Positions 1 to 8,069 of a stretch of 15,000 nt of DNA are shown here, piece by piece. The stretch is from Chromera velia (lineage: Eukaryota > Sar > Chromeraceae): the NCBI GenBank assembly GCA_018398765.1, contig JAHBMJ010005868.1, forward strand, positions 1,497 to 16,496, written 5' to 3'. The notes under the pieces were generated by a model, which saw nothing but the letters and a program-made list of their open reading frames with translations, was not told where the DNA came from and ran no database searches. The position numbers and the translations under genes are program-made. Numbering within the stretch: the first letter of the stretch is position 1; each line of letters starts with the position of its first letter.

Positions 1-262
1 CCCCCCCCCCCATGAATGTGTGCTCTGGGTTGTCCTCAAAGCCTTGTTAGTAGCTTAGGATTTGGCGTCGCTAAATCTAGGATTTTACCCTCAATCATCA
101 TCATCATCACAATCCGGGACCATTTACGCATTCAATTTGAATTAAATATAGGGCTGATGATGATGATCATTGGGGGTTAAATCCTAGATCTAGCGACGCC
201 AGATCCCAAGCCACTAACAAGGCTTTGAGGACAACCCAGAACACACATTCATACGGGGGGGG
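1..262. mobile_element. Fold-back (MITE-like) element with long terminal inverted repeats
   Basis: Bases 14-110 and the reverse complement of 154-250 match at about 88 of 97 positions without gaps; six of the nine differences are transitions. Outside the arms lie a C run (1-11) and a complementary G run (255-262), so the inverted repeat probably ends in homopolymer C/G. The loop (111-153) is AT-rich and has no reading frame of note. Both arms contain an ATC/GAT trinucleotide stretch next to the loop. Short size, long arms and no transposase fit a non-autonomous fold-back element or MITE. No target-site duplication can be checked because the window starts inside the C run. A simple local inverted duplication is the alternative. 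Confidence 0.7.
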
Positions 263-910
263 ATGAGGAAGCCTGCATGCCAATCGGATCGATTCGCCTT
301 AAGGCACACCACATCTACAGAGGCGCATGGAGACATAAGCGCTCGGTATACGCACACACCACATTCATACATTAAATTCTGAAACAATCCGAAAAGAGAG
401 TAAAGGCAAGGATGGATGAGAGGTGATAAGAGAAAAAACGGAGTTAATGACTAGAGCCGCTAGACCGTACGTAATGATACAATCTTGAAAATTGACATGA
501 AAATCGATTACTAAAAATAGGCGAACGCAAAAAGCTGAGAAGCATCATATATACATGTCTCTAGAGCTTCAGGCTTAAGCACAATGTAATCCAGAACCAA
601 TCCTAAAGTAGGATCTAGTTAAATTTGGTAAAGTGATTTTAAACTTTTCATATAAACTTTAATAACAATTTAATTGATTAATTATTTATAGTAAAATTAA
701 ACATTTTAATATTATAGAGAATAAATATCAGAATTTAAATTGCTGTAGAAATTACAACGCTTTAATTTATTATATAATGGTGATATTTAGTTAGATTCAG
801 TATTAAATCAAACTATAAAAATGTTTTTATAGAAACAATTGATAATTTTCTGGAGCCAGTTCTAGAGTTTTCTAGAGAATGGTAATATTATGATATTCAA
901 ATATGACAAA
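263..910. other. AT-rich intergenic stretch, no gene seen
   Basis: The stretch becomes strongly AT-rich from about 600 to 900. No long frame, exon-like segment or RNA fold is evident. It separates the fold-back element from the microsatellite. Confidence 0.6.
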
Positions 911-962
<52 letters not shown>

Positions 963-996
963 CACACATCGATACAGACACACACTCACAGACACA

Positions 997-1049
<53 letters not shown>

Positions 1050-1115
1050 CAAGAGAGAGAGAGACACAGACACACACAGACACTCACAGACACACACACA
1101 CACACACATACACAC

Positions 1116-1157
<42 letters not shown>

Positions 1158-1170
1158 ACACACACGCACA

Positions 1171-1213
<43 letters not shown>

Positions 1214-1214
1214 T
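911..1214. repeat. Compound CT/CA/TA/GA microsatellite, about 300 bases
   Basis: It opens with a CT run, then long CA runs, a TA block near 944-961, a GA block near 1033-1062, further CA runs broken by single substitutions, and a final GA block ending about 1214. The open frames across it on both strands (His-Thr, Cys-Val and Arg-Glu repeats) come only from the repeat and are not genes. Alternating CA and TA tracts can adopt non-B structures; this is a general property and was not measured here. Confidence 0.95.
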
Positions 1215-1289
1215 CAAGAGTCTAGGTCAAGAGTTCAACATGCCTAAGATGATGCCTTGATGAATTTGTCTTTGTCCATAGTACTCCAT

Positions 1290-1326
1290 ACAATCCGGGA
1301 CCATTTACGCATTCAATTTGAATTAA
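1290..1326 (+). repeat. Second copy of the 37-base sequence overlapping the fold-back loop
   Basis: Bases 1290-1326 match 109-145 exactly on the same strand. The first copy covers the last two bases of the left arm and most of the loop of the fold-back element. The similarity stops at both edges, and the arms are absent here. This may be a remnant of a related element, or a genomic sequence carried inside the element. Confidence 0.85.
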
Positions 1327-2239
1327 TTTGATTCTCTCTTTGTTTCCCTGTGTGGGGCTGAACTCTTTTTTGCCTTCTTGCTTTGCCTTGCTTAGGCGAA
1401 ATTGAGGGCTCAAAGTTTCGGCTCTTCACGCAGAGAAACAACGACACCTTTCAAAACAGATGACGCCTTCATCAAGCAGCTATGCATATGTTTCATGACG
1501 GTTGCAACAAGCTCCACTCTTGACGCCGAACATCAGCCTGTCAAGCGGTGTCGAGACTGGGCACCTACCGATGTGCCTTTGTTCTTCTCTCGAATCCTTC
1601 GCAATTGCCAAATAAGAACGATGAAAGACACGAAGATTTATTCTCGCCGTCACAGCCAGAACAGGCCTTGTCTTCTTTCTTCTCGCACGCTTTTCGACGC
1701 AGTGTCGTGAGAGTTTCTTCATTCCGAAATTCAATTGTCTGGAAACACTCACCAACACCGACATCGATCAGGCTGAGCTTGATGGGGAGACTGCAAACAC
1801 GTTTCGCAATTTCTGATCCATCCATCGCCCATACCTTTCTCCGTCTTATGACGCCGTTCCTTCGCTCCATGACGTCTCACTGAGACAAGAACGCAGGAAG
1901 GCAGTCCTTCTGGCGAGTGCAGCACGAAGCAACCCTCACATCGTGCACCCTCTCACACATACACAGCAAAAGACGCAGCAGCAAATAGAAAAGAGAGAAA
2001 GGAACAGAGAGGAAGAAAGGGAAGCTTGTGCAACATCGCCTACCAGCACAGTCATGCGACTGCGCCCACCCAAAAACTGAGTAGTCAATCCACCATTCGA
2101 TCACAGCCTTCGCGGCCACACAGGGACAGAACGAAAAAAATCAACTCGGCGAGGAAGTGTGTTTTATCTGGACATCGTGGTACTGTCTGTGATGCAACCT
2201 CCTCGCCCTGTCAGCTTTTCTTTCTTTGTCTTTCTGCAG
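1327..2239. other. Unresolved region, open in several frames
   Basis: Between about 1402 and 1883, frames of about 95-110 codons are open on both strands, including + frames 1402-1710 and 1548-1883 and - frames 1480-1764 and 1565-1870. Such openness can reflect coding sequence, but I could not choose a strand. On the - strand a CAG acceptor near 1797 and a GTGAGT donor nearby could bound a short exon. On the + strand no donor pairs convincingly with the acceptor at 2239. From 1885 to 2110 the + strand is purine-rich. 2195-2239 is a pyrimidine tract ending in TGCAG, like the intron ends of the large + strand gene. Confidence 0.3.
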
Positions 2240-2331
2240 GAGCAACGTGTGTGGATGTCGGAGAGACGGTGTATCAGGGTAAACACGTCCTCAATGCGCT
2301 GGCAGCAGATCCCCGCGGGGAGTTTGATTGA
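2240..2331 (+). CDS. Possible terminal exon of a + strand gene, product unknown
   Basis: A pyrimidine tract ending in TTTCTGCAG sits just before 2240. The following frame, entered in phase 1, reads about 29 residues containing VDVGETVYQGKHVLNAL and stops with TGA at 2329-2331. The acceptor matches the TGCAG form used by most introns of the 8070 gene. If real, this gene ends about 220 bases from the stop of the converging - strand gene. No upstream exon was fixed and the product is not recognisable. It could also be a chance frame. Confidence 0.3.
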
Positions 2332-2414
2332 AATGCTCTCACCGGGCACCCATGTACAAAAAAGCAAGAAAGACGAGGACCAGGTAGGAGGGGCGGCTGC
2401 CGGACCACCACCGA

Positions 2415-2548
2415 ACAACTGTGCAGCTTCAAGGCAATCCGCTTTCCGCCCCCCCCCTCTCCTTGTCGATCTCCATTTGGTACAACTGTGCAGCTTCGAG
2501 GCAATCCGCTTCCCCCCCCCCCCCCNTTGTCGATCTCTATTTGGTGCC
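2415..2548. repeat. Tandem duplication, two copies of about 67 bases
   Basis: The unit starting ACAACTGTGCAGCTTC at 2415 recurs at 2482. Both copies contain a C run followed by TTGTCGATCTC and ATTTGGT. The C run of the second copy is longer and contains an undetermined base at 2526. The second copy ends directly next to the stop codon (2549-2551) of the - strand gene, so the duplication lies in its 3' flank. The number of C residues is probably unreliable. Confidence 0.85.
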
Positions 2549-3679
2549 TCAGTTGTCGTCATCAAAGCCACGAATCCCCCCAATCCGGACGATCTTCTCA
2601 CCCTGTGGGACCGAGTTGCCTCCGAGATGAGTTGGGACTCCCGGGGGGGGGCAGGCGGCTTGAGGAACAGTTACTGCGTTGGCATGCTGATGCGTTGGAT
2701 GCGTGGAGACATAAGGATAGGGGATATGGCTGAACCCGTACGCGACATGAGGGTACAGGTACGACTGCTGCGCCGGGCAAGGCTGCATCAGCTGCATGCC
2801 GGGGAGAGGGCAACCAACGGTGCTCACCCAACCCGGCTGTCCGTGGGAGTGGTAGGGCGCTGAATACTGACTGTGGTGCTGGTGCCGATCCCCTCCCTTC
2901 TCCTGCTGCTTTGCCCCAGTCTGGATCAGTTTGAAGCTCTCAGGCGGCTTCTTCCTCCTCCTTCTCTCCTCAAGTCTCCCTCGAGTCGTGGGCCCAGGCG
3001 GGCTCCAGGAAAAAAGGGGAACCGTTGACGGGAGGGAAGAGCCCGAAGCTCCGATCACCGACAAGCTCGCTTTTGGTTGCGGCTTTTGGATCTGCCGTCT
3101 GGGTGCAAGGAAGCATGTCTCCTTTCTGTCAGCTGAGTACTGAAGCTCTTGTGGGAGCTTTAAGTCAATCGACTTGCAAAATTCAGAGAACCTCTCATCC
3201 CCTCTCCACTCACGCCCAACCTGTTGAAGGAAGAAAGACTCAGGGTCTCTCTCGCTCTCTGCCTGTCTCCTGAGGTGCAACTGAAAACTGACTCGCTGGA
3301 CTGCGTCGAAGAGGGCGGGAATCAAGACCGCACAAAGACACTCTGTCGTTGGGGCCTGGATGCCTTTCAAACACAGGCACATCGTGCGGGACAGCACAGC
3401 AGAGACAGGCGCAACGTGCCTTGGGACGGGACTGTCACCGTGCAGCACAGAGAAAGAGGAAGAGGAGCTGTATCGCTCCCCAAGAAACTCAAGAAGCTTC
3501 GGCAACCCCCGCTGGACAGCTTTGCTGTGCTGACCCCCTTCCTCTCTGAACGATGCCCCTTCCTCTTCATCAACAGACCCAGACAAGTGAACGCGCCAGA
3601 GGCTCAGAAGTCTCTCGGCTTCTTCCAAAATTTCAAAAGGTGAGACGAGAGACATCGAATCCTCCAACAGAGCCACTAT
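2549..3679 (-). CDS. Last exon of the - strand gene, with a His/Pro/Tyr/Gln-rich tail
   Basis: A GTGTGCAG acceptor precedes 3679 and the frame stays open for 376 codons to TGA at 2549-2551, the longest frame in the window. The first third is helical (IVALLEDSMSLVSPFEILEE, ALIPALFDAVQRVSFQLHL). A basic Lys/Arg/Pro linker with RGRLEERRRRKKP follows. About the last 115 residues are low-complexity, rich in His, Pro, Tyr, Gln and Gly, with segments such as HQHHSQYSAPYHSHGQ and YPHVAYGFSHIPYPYV, ending RIGGIRGFDDDN. Such tails occur in RNA-binding and condensate-forming proteins; the role here is inference. A run of seven C (complement of 2643-2649) falls inside the frame. Confidence 0.75.
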   Translation of the reverse strand: MVALLEDSMSLVSPFEILEEAERLLSLWRVHLSGSVDEEEGASFREEGGQHSKAVQRGLPKLLEFLGERYSSSSSFSVLHGDSPVPRHVAPVSAVLSRTMCLCLKGIQAPTTECLCAVLIPALFDAVQRVSFQLHLRRQAESERDPESFFLQQVGREWRGDERFSEFCKSIDLKLPQELQYSADRKETCFLAPRRQIQKPQPKASLSVIGASGSSLPSTVPLFSWSPPGPTTRGRLEERRRRKKPPESFKLIQTGAKQQEKGGDRHQHHSQYSAPYHSHGQPGWVSTVGCPLPGMQLMQPCPAQQSYLYPHVAYGFSHIPYPYVSTHPTHQHANAVTVPQAACPPPGVPTHLGGNSVPQGEKIVRIGGIRGFDDDN

Positions 3680-6600
3680 CTGCACACGCAGACAATGCAA
3701 ACGGGTTTGAGTAACTATTCATTCCAAAAGACATTGAAGGGCTGGTTGAGACAAATTCCGGGCGGTATCAAAGGAGGCAGTCCATATGAAAAAAACAAGC
3801 AAGGCAGTACGTCTGCATGCCAGGGGAAAAAAATCTGCCATTCGGTGTGTGTTGACAATTGGCAGCGGAATCCACGCGTCATTTCTGTGTGAGTTCTTCT
3901 GCTTGTCCCGGTTTTTTGGCCACTGTCTTTTTGCCACGTCTGTTGCTTTCTTGGTGACGATCTGGCTCTCTGCCTTTGTTTCATCCTGAGTGTATCTGTC
4001 CGTCTCACAGGCTGACAGAGCAACATGAAAAAACAAGCTAGCTGCTCTGTCTCTGTGCCTCACATGTAGCAGAAAAGAATCGCAACAAAGAGGGTGAGAG
4101 ACAACCTAGGAGACAACTACACAGGCAGAGAGACAGACCATGGTTTGCTCTTTTTTTCCCGTACAGACAGAAAGACAGGAAGCCAGAACAGGCTAGAACT
4201 TCAAGCAAGAAACTGATACACAGTAAAAGAGAGGTCCAACCAAAAAAAGGATCAGGAAAGACAAAAAGAGAAGAAGGAAGGATAGCGACCAAAAGAAAAA
4301 GAAGCCACTCTTCTTTGATCAGTTCACCCTGGAACAGAATTAATTCTTCCGATTTGGAACCCACCTGACAGCGCAGAAGCACGCTCCCTGCGTTTTTGTT
4401 CAGAACACTCAGCAGACACGAAGCCGCTGTCGTCGCTGCTGGTGGTGGCGATGGGAAGACCACGTGAGTCAGAGCGAGGCGTAGAAGGGCGCGTGACCGA
4501 ATCCTGCGTAGACACGTACATAAGTGAAACGAATGCAACATCAGCAAAGGCAGAATTATCGGCGTATTGATCGTCTTGCCTTGTTGCGCTGAAGCGATCA
4601 AGCAACGGAGAAAAGCCAGGATGTAGAATCAAAGCTCCTCTTTGAGCGGTGAACCTAAATGTGACAGCTCTGAAAATCTTTTTCGCTGAGTCGGCTGTTC
4701 GGTTGAATTTGACTTAACCTTACATGCAGTCTCGTGCAGCTGCATTTCCTTATGCCCAACACAAGTTGAATGCACTTCTACAAAAATTTGGCGCCAAGTT
4801 GCCCACCTCTGATTCCTTTTTGCGTTCTCCAGACTCCGGCGGGAGAGAACTTGATAGAACTGCAGAGCGGTGGGCATCCAGATGTTGTGATGAAGCAGGT
4901 TCAGGATCAGAAACTCTCGCCGTGAACCTCGCCACTGCACACAGAGAGGCAAACCCGTCATGTAAAGGGGGGGAAGAGGAGGAGAGCTCATTCAGCCAGT
5001 GATAGAATCAGCATCGTCAGCTCACGACTTGTCTATCCCATTTTTTTTTCTTTTCTTTATTTCTGTCCATCTGTGTGTTTGCCTACCTACTTGAAATTCG
5101 GTGTCCATTTTTCTTTCTGTCTGTCTGTGATTTGTCTGTGCGTCGAAGCTTCAGCATGTCGTGACTGTCGTGCACAAAAAAAGACAAATGGGGCGGGAGA
5201 GAAAGAAATATGTGGTCTGTCTGTTGTTTGTTTGTCTGTCTGTCTGGCCGACTCAATGGCCATCCCATCCACTTTCTGTCACGCAGTCAAAATGGGTTGT
5301 TATTCCGAATAGATCTGGGCACCTGGATGGGTCGGGCTCTCCTTGACTGACCTCATGGCAGATCTGCTTCCCGTCAGGTCCTTCACCAGCGCGCTTTGCA
5401 GTCCTCCGTAGTCGAAGAAGAGCCGTCTATTCACTGCTTGGTTGAACTTCATGGCGAGCATCGCTGACGCGATTGCAGTGATTCGACAGGTTTTGGTGAG
5501 CTCGTCCAGAGAGACTTTCCTGCATGAACTCGTTGGACCCGACAGAAGAAGGCCGTGAACACAGACTTCTCTCATCTTTCTATTTGTTTCGCCGTTTGCG
5601 ATTGTTTTGTTTGCAGATAGACATACGACAAAGCTTCTCAGACAGGCATGCCTTTTTTTCAAATCTTCTCTACACAGGCATGCGAAAAGTCGATGTCGGT
5701 TGAACAGTCAATCAGATAGTCAAAGGCAGGTAAAGGAATGAAAAAGAATCTGATTATCAGCAGTAGAGACGAAGATACAGACCATGACTTTTTCTTTTTC
5801 GTTTTGCTTTCTTTCTCTTCAACAGAAAGGGAGACAGGGAGACAGGCAAACGAACAAATGCACAAAGAAACAGATGGCGAGACCGGCAGACCGATTTTCA
5901 CTTCCTTTTAGATACAGATTATACAACGAAAGAAACAAACGAAGGTGTGGAAGGGGACTGACGGATGCCAGCGGAGAATCGAAGTCACCCGGTCACATAG
6001 GGACAACGGTGAAGGCATCGTACATGCGTTCCCTCCCACGCAGTCTTGCAGGAAGACGAGAAGAGAACATCCAAACAGAAAAGGCAGACTGCAGAGAACA
6101 GGGGTTCTTCGCCCATCTCGAGTTTCCTCTGCAGACCGACCCTCAATTTCTTTCTTTGATCATCACCACTCTGCACAACAGAAAGAGTGAGAACAGAGAA
6201 ACAAAAATAACAGGCGGGTAAGGCAGTGGAATGCCAAATCTCAGCCTAAGGGGTTCAAAAAAAGGAAAAGAAAGGACAGTCCGACTGAGTTCAGCAGGGT
6301 TTGACTGGCCGCCAAGTTTGTCAGGCTGAAACCAACCCTCTATATGAATTTCAGACTGAAGGTTACTCAGGCAGGCGTACGAAGCATGATGCCACATTCA
6401 GTTTTTCAACCTAAAAATTCAAGAAGATAGACACTCTTGCGCCCACAAATTGTCAAACAGCTTCAAACCGAAAAAGAAAAAGGCATGCACGGGACTGAAG
6501 GCCGTCACAGAAATCCGTAAGTGACGATGCACGCACTGACCGTGCTGCAAGCAGCGTGTCCGGCCACACCCCTCTGGTAGACACCTGAAGAGACTTGAAG

Positions 6601-7944
6601 TGAAGGTAGAGAAGGCTCCAGTCCCAGTTGACGACTGGGCTGTATCTGCCCCCCTCGCCTCTGTCAGTCAGAGAGAGAGAGAGAGAGAGGCGACTGGGTC
6701 GGGGTATGCGGGCTTTCATCTGGAGAGTGCTTCTGATATCTGGCGGGGGACACGTGCTGCTGTCTACAGTAACTTTACATTCCACGAGGTTCAAAAAGGC
6801 CTGCAGCACCTTGGAATCTACACCCCACACCTGTCCTCTGGCTTTGAGAGCGATCGGTGTGCTGCCGTGAACAGACAGATTTTCACCAAGCTTCCTCATT
6901 TCATTTATCAGGGCAGAGAGACGCCGCACATCGTTCTGTCCACTGAACAGAACCTCAGGAGAGGGGTCTGCTGAGTGAGATGATTCACCAACGGGTTCTG
7001 CGACACCCGATGATGCTGCAGATGCGGGGGCGTGCGCGCCTTCTGAATCAGTCTGCATGACGCACAACAAGAACAACAACGATCCGAGAGGTTGAGCAAC
7101 TAGGCTGAGTAAAGAACACTCCTGAAAAAGTTCTGCTTGACCATCCTCCTTGTCATCTGTAACAAGCGACAGTGGAGGAAACGACTGTGCGGTCCAACAA
7201 AGAGCTCGCACAAGACTCTATGTAGAATCCTACGAGTTGGAGATTATTCTCTTTGCTGCTCATCTTGTGGTCCCAGTTAATGGTGATATCAAAACACGAA
7301 GCTCGATGCTATTCTCAGTCATTTGAAGGTTGGGAAACAGGGTGAAAGGAACACAAGAAAAGCAGAAGGACGGAAAGCAGAACTGTGCGTGCGTGAGAGA
7401 GAGACAGAAAATCTTGAGACAGACCTTTCGCATCTCCTTTGATGGATGGACCGGACACAGGGTTTTCGTCAATTTAGGGCAATGAATAATTGAATGGTTG
7501 ATCTGATCATTCAGGCGCAACCAGACCGAGGCTGCGGACGACAGGGGAAAAAGGAGAACAGAAGGAACATACAGATGCCCTCCTTTGCAAACCTGAAATG
7601 TCAGATCTATCCTTCTGCACCCGGCTAACAAGGAAGGAGTGCGTGTCAGCTCACAGATTGCGACAGTGGGCATGACATGCAGGCAGCACACATTGCCACA
7701 ATTTGCTACTAAGACAGTGGCAGACAATGGCAGACAGAGTGGCAGACAGAGATGGAGAGAGAGCATATGACACAAGAATGCGCGGGCGCGTGCACCCGGC
7801 CCGCTTTGGGACCGCCCAAGGCCGGCCAGCTGTCTCTGCACCTGCATGAGACTTGGAGACAAGATCTATACCCGAATCATCGTGTTGTTCTTCAGTGACT
7901 TTGCTCAACAGTTCAAAATGTTGAAGCTGCGATTTCAAAAGCAT
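2549..7944 (-). CDS. Multi-exon gene for an unrecognised, mostly helical protein with a low-complexity tail
   Basis: The start codon is the complement of CAT at 7942-7944 and the stop is at 2549-2551. Exons in order of transcription: 7944-7842, 7531-7425, 7052-6541, probably 6325-6286, an unresolved middle (one exon ending at 5963, perhaps another at 6128-6090), 5519-5352, 4934-4807, 4503-4365 and 3679-2549. Phases match across the first four exons and across the last three. The join between 5519-5352 and 4934-4807 is not settled: the strong GTCAGT donor leaves phase 2, while the next exon needs phase 0, which a weaker donor after 5348 would give. The protein is about 800 residues, rich in hydrophobic helices in the middle, with no obvious signal peptide or membrane segment. 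Helix-pair spacing vaguely recalls organellar RNA-binding helical-repeat (FASTK/HPR-type) proteins, but that is a weak impression. The function is unknown. Confidence 0.6.
3680..4364 (-). other. Longest intron of the - strand gene, no feature seen
   Basis: 685 bases between the last two exons. The + strand is purine-rich around 4070-4310, which is pyrimidine-rich on the transcribed strand's sense. The 3' end is TGCGTGTGCAG. The open frames within it show no splice-consistent coding signal. Confidence 0.5.
4365..4503 (-). CDS. Internal exon of the - strand gene preceding the last exon
   Basis: A TACGCAG acceptor and a CAG|GTGGGT donor enclose 139 bases. The phase-consistent frame begins IRSRALLRLALTHVVF, has a short Pro/Ala linker, and ends SVLNKNAGSVLLRCQ, joining IVALLEDSMSLVSPFEILEE in the last exon without a break. 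A Ser/Thr/Asp-rich frame is also open but would put the last exon out of frame. Confidence 0.55.
4807..4934 (-). CDS. Internal exon of the - strand gene, helical
   Basis: TGTGCAG precedes 4934 and a GTGGGC donor follows 4807. In phase 0 it reads WRGSRREFLILNLLHHNIW, then MPTALQFYQVLSRRSLENAK, and leaves phase 2 for the next exon. A second frame is also open but has fewer G/C third positions (roughly 40 versus 63 per cent, counted by eye), and its phase fails against the last exon. The helical frame is preferred. Confidence 0.55.
5352..5519 (-). CDS. Internal exon of the - strand gene with paired amphipathic helices
   Basis: It is bounded by a CATGCAG acceptor and a GTCAGT donor. It reads KVSLDELTKTCRITAIASAM, then MKFNQAVNRRLFFDYGGL, then ALVKDLTGSRSAMR. 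Alternating hydrophobic and basic residues and the Ala-rich core suggest helical hairpins. The donor phase (2) does not match the next exon unless the splice is shifted by four bases to TCA|GTCAAG. Confidence 0.55.
5963..6044 (-). CDS. Tentative exon of the - strand gene, 5' edge uncertain
   Basis: The 3' edge is a GTCAGT donor after 5963, leaving phase 2, as required by the next exon. The open frame reads MPSPLSLCDRVTSILRWHP and joins smoothly to KVSLDELTKTCR in that exon. The 5' edge may be an AAG acceptor before 6044 or a CTGCAG acceptor before 6088; the latter would include a pyrimidine tract that looks intronic. Neither gives a fully satisfactory phase with the exons upstream. Confidence 0.35.
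6286..6325 (-). CDS. Tentative short exon of the - strand gene
   Basis: A TTTCAG acceptor and a TCA|GTCGGA donor enclose 40 bases. Entered in phase 2, as left by the preceding exon, they read LTNLAASQTLLNS and end in phase 0. The phase fit and +5 G of the donor are the only support. A further candidate, 6128-6090 (RKLEMGEEPLFSA, CTGCAG acceptor, GTCTGC donor), would follow in phase 0. Confidence 0.3.
6541..7052 (-). CDS. Long internal exon of the - strand gene
   Basis: A CATGCAG acceptor precedes 7052 and a consensus CACG|GTCAGT donor follows 6541, giving 170 codons plus two bases. The start is acidic and Ser/Ala-rich (TDSEGAHAPASAASSG). Then comes a helical segment with FSGQNDVRRLSALINEMRKL and VDSKVLQAFLNLVECKVTV. 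A GA microsatellite at 6671-6689 is read in frame as alternating Leu-Ser. The frame then continues with VVNWDWSLLYLHFKSLQ. The donor after 6585 (GTGTCT) is a weaker alternative 3' end. Confidence 0.6.
7425..7531 (-). CDS. Second exon of the - strand gene
   Basis: It is bounded by GTCCGCAG at its 5' edge and a GTCTGT donor at its 3' edge. Entered in phase 1 it reads ASVWLRLNDQINHSIIHC and ends in KEMRK at phase 0. Both phases fit the neighbouring exons. No domain was recognised. Confidence 0.5.
7842..7944 (-). CDS. First coding exon of the - strand gene
   Basis: It begins MLLKSQLQHFELLSKVTEE and runs 34 codons to a CAG|GTGCAG donor, leaving phase 1. The donor lacks the +5 G seen at most other sites, so the 3' end is less certain than the start. 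The peptide is neither hydrophobic nor strongly basic, so it gives no clear targeting signal. An upstream non-coding exon cannot be excluded. Confidence 0.5.
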
Positions 7945-8069
7945 TTCTGCATTGGTCTTGCTTATCTAATCGAACTTTTGGCTTTTCAAGCATCCGGGTC
8001 TGTTTGATTTGTCAGTGCACACCGATCACCCGTACAAAGGCTTTCACTGTCTCTGCTGTCTCCTCTCGT
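7945..8069. promoter_or_regulatory. Short divergent intergenic region, probable shared promoter
   Basis: The start codons of the - strand gene (7944) and the + strand gene (8070) are separated by 125 bases. No TATA-like box is evident on either strand. The region must hold both 5' leaders as well as promoter elements unless the first exons are non-coding and lie elsewhere. Confidence 0.5.

Noticed and set aside
109-145. tRNA- or small-RNA-like fold in the fold-back loop
   Set aside because: No cloverleaf or promoter boxes are visible; the repeat of this segment is reported instead.
862-1247. Long open frames on both strands rich in His-Thr, Cys-Val or Arg-Glu
   Set aside because: They are translations of the CA/GA/TA microsatellite and carry no coding signal.
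2159-2863. A 234-codon + strand frame
   Set aside because: It runs through the 67-base tandem repeat and an undetermined base and overlaps the better-supported - strand last exon; its composition is that of an antisense shadow.
4750-4935. Ser/Glu-rich alternative frame of the exon at 4807-4934
   Set aside because: Fewer G/C third positions, and its phase leads to a stop or frame break in the last exon.
8004-8069. Extended N-terminus upstream of the ATG at 8070
   Set aside because: The extension would start at TTG; the first ATG in the frame is at 8070 and gives a proper signal peptide directly at the start.
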